Shown here in pieces: positions 4,453-5,342 of a stretch of DNA of 5,342 nucleotides (position 1 is the stretch's first letter; the number at the start of each line of letters is the position of its first letter). The notes under the pieces were generated by a model, which had not been told where the DNA came from, did no database searches, and saw nothing but the letters and a program-made list of their open reading frames with translations. This DNA comes from Myxococcales bacterium (GTDB lineage: Bacteria > Myxococcota_A > UBA9160 > JALSIO01), in the NCBI GenBank assembly GCA_026989995.1, contig JALSIO010000124.1:1-5342 (forward strand), in the 5' to 3' direction. The position numbers and the translations under genes are program-made.

Positions 4453-5342
4453 GTGGCCGACCACGACGAGTCGACGAGATCGGCGCGGAACTCGGTCCTC
4501 CGGGCCCTCGCGCTCTTCGCGCTGGTCTGCGCGGCCGGGACCCTGGGCTTCTCGGCCATCGAGGGCTGGTCGTACTGGAGGGCGCTCTACTTCACCCTGA
4601 TCACGGTGACGACCGTCGGATACGGCGACGAGGGAGTCTCCGAGGCCGGTCGCTACTTCGCGGTGATGATCCTGCTCGGCGGCTTCGGGGTCACCACCTA
4701 CACCTTCACGCTGCTCATGCAGTACGCGGTGTCGAAGGAATTCTCGGGGGGCAGGAGGATGAAGGAGCAGATCCGGGATCTCCGGGGCCATTCGATCGTG
4801 TGTGGCTTCGGGAGAATGGGCGAGGAGGTCTGCCGCCAGCTCGTGCGGGATGGCTGCCCCTTCGTGGTCGTGGAGAGGGATCGCGAGGCGGTCGAGCGGG
4901 CGGTGGCCGCGGGCCACCTCGCGGTCCCGGGGAGGGCGGAAGATGACGCCGTCCTCCTCGAGGCGGGGATCGAGCGGGCGGCCCATCTGATCTCCGCCCT
5001 CGACGATCCGGCCGAGAACATCGCCGTCGCGCTCTCCGCCCGCGAGCTCAACCCGGGAATCGAGATCGTCGCCCGGGCCGAGCGCGACGAGGAGGTCCGC
5101 AAGCTGCGCCGCGCCGGGGCCGACCACACCGTGGCCCCCTTTCGCAGCGCCGGCCTCGAGGCCGCCCACGTGGTCTCCCGGCCGGGGGTCGCGAGCTTCC
5201 TCGCCCGCACCTCCCAGGCGGAGAGCGATCTCGTCCTCGCGGAGATCCGGATCCACCCGGACTCGCCGCTGGTGGGGGTCAAGCTCGCGGAGTGCGGGCG
5301 CGCCGAGGGTGCACGGCTCTCCTTCGTCGCGCTCGAGCGGGC
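4453..5342 (+). CDS. Two-TM potassium channel with cytoplasmic RCK (TrkA-N/TrkA-C) domain, 3' truncated
   Basis: The frame runs open to the window end, giving 296 residues of an inner-membrane K+ channel of the MthK-like architecture. A hydrophobic first helix (about 14-36) is followed by a pore helix, the selectivity filter TTVGYGD (53-59) and a second helix (about 68-93). A Rossmann-type RCK domain follows, with GFGRMG (118-123) as the dinucleotide-binding GxGxxG and E141 ending the second strand. The beginning of a TrkA-C domain is visible from about 258, starting near LVLAEIRIHPDSPLVGVKLAE. The channel should act as a tetramer whose RCK ring couples ligand binding to the gate. GTG at 4453 is the first initiator after the in-frame stop at 4396-4398, and GGGAGG (4440-4445) sits seven bases before it. 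GRAE (160-163) replaces the common GDAT motif. A lone TrkA subunit is excluded by the fused pore. Only the C-terminal end is missing. Confidence 0.92.
   Translation, partial: MADHDESTRSARNSVLRALALFALVCAAGTLGFSAIEGWSYWRALYFTLITVTTVGYGDEGVSEAGRYFAVMILLGGFGVTTYTFTLLMQYAVSKEFSGGRRMKEQIRDLRGHSIVCGFGRMGEEVCRQLVRDGCPFVVVERDREAVERAVAAGHLAVPGRAEDDAVLLEAGIERAAHLISALDDPAENIAVALSARELNPGIEIVARAERDEEVRKLRRAGADHTVAPFRSAGLEAAHVVSRPGVASFLARTSQAESDLVLAEIRIHPDSPLVGVKLAECGRAEGARLSFVALER

Noticed and set aside
3917..4559. Minus-strand frames across the tRNA containing peptides such as GGIRTHDADPPKIRLW and VGFEPTTRIPQRSGSG
   Set aside because: These are the well-known spurious translations of the antisense strand of a tRNA gene, seen in many databases as false hypothetical proteins.
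2110..5256. A stop-free minus-strand frame of 1048 codons spanning leuC, the esterase, tRNA-Pro and the channel gene
   Set aside because: It runs out of frame through leuC and antisense to two well-supported genes and a tRNA. The translation is low-complexity, dominated by Arg, Gly, Pro and Ala, and has no domain signature. Long antisense frames are expected at this GC content because stop codons are rare.

Overview
The window is GC-rich throughout (about 70% or more by eye), with third codon positions mostly G or C. It appears to be chromosomal DNA from a high-GC Gram-negative bacterium. Three things suggest a myxobacterial or other former-deltaproteobacterial lineage: the lipase-like tail at the left edge, the crotonase, and GTG starts with TAGNCT-type promoter elements. 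This placement is an inference from protein style and composition; no marker gene here settles it.

Layout, left to right. Positions 1-408 (+) hold the C-terminal part of an exported-type alpha/beta hydrolase. After a 45-bp gap comes a complete enoyl-CoA hydratase of the crotonase family (454-1236, +), with both catalytic glutamates present. It converges on leuC-leuD, a two-gene minus-strand operon encoding both subunits of 3-isopropylmalate dehydratase (leuC 1896-3302, leuD 1276-1899). The two genes overlap by four bases (GTGA). A perfect hairpin fills the 39-bp convergent gap. A 55-bp divergent gap separates leuC from a small Ser-Asp-His esterase of the phospholipase/carboxylesterase family (3358-4023, +). 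That gene appears to be read from a leaderless transcript and is followed at once by a long interrupted hairpin. Next is tRNA-Pro(UGG) with an encoded CCA end (4129-4204). A 248-bp gap rich in hairpins leads to a two-helix potassium channel with a cytoplasmic RCK/TrkA domain (4453 to the window end, +), cut by the right edge.

How the genes relate. Only leuC and leuD clearly work together, as one heterodimeric enzyme of leucine biosynthesis. The lipase tail and crotonase could be co-transcribed, since they share a strand and a short gap, but nothing ties their functions. The esterase, tRNA and channel look like independent units, each with its own candidate promoter. No mobile element, CRISPR array, phage gene or defence cassette is visible. 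I found no convincing new biological system. The points most worth checking are the shared TAGNCT promoter motif with its leaderless start, the hairpin-dense leader of the channel gene, and sequence departures in the channel's RCK domain and in the LeuD specificity loop.
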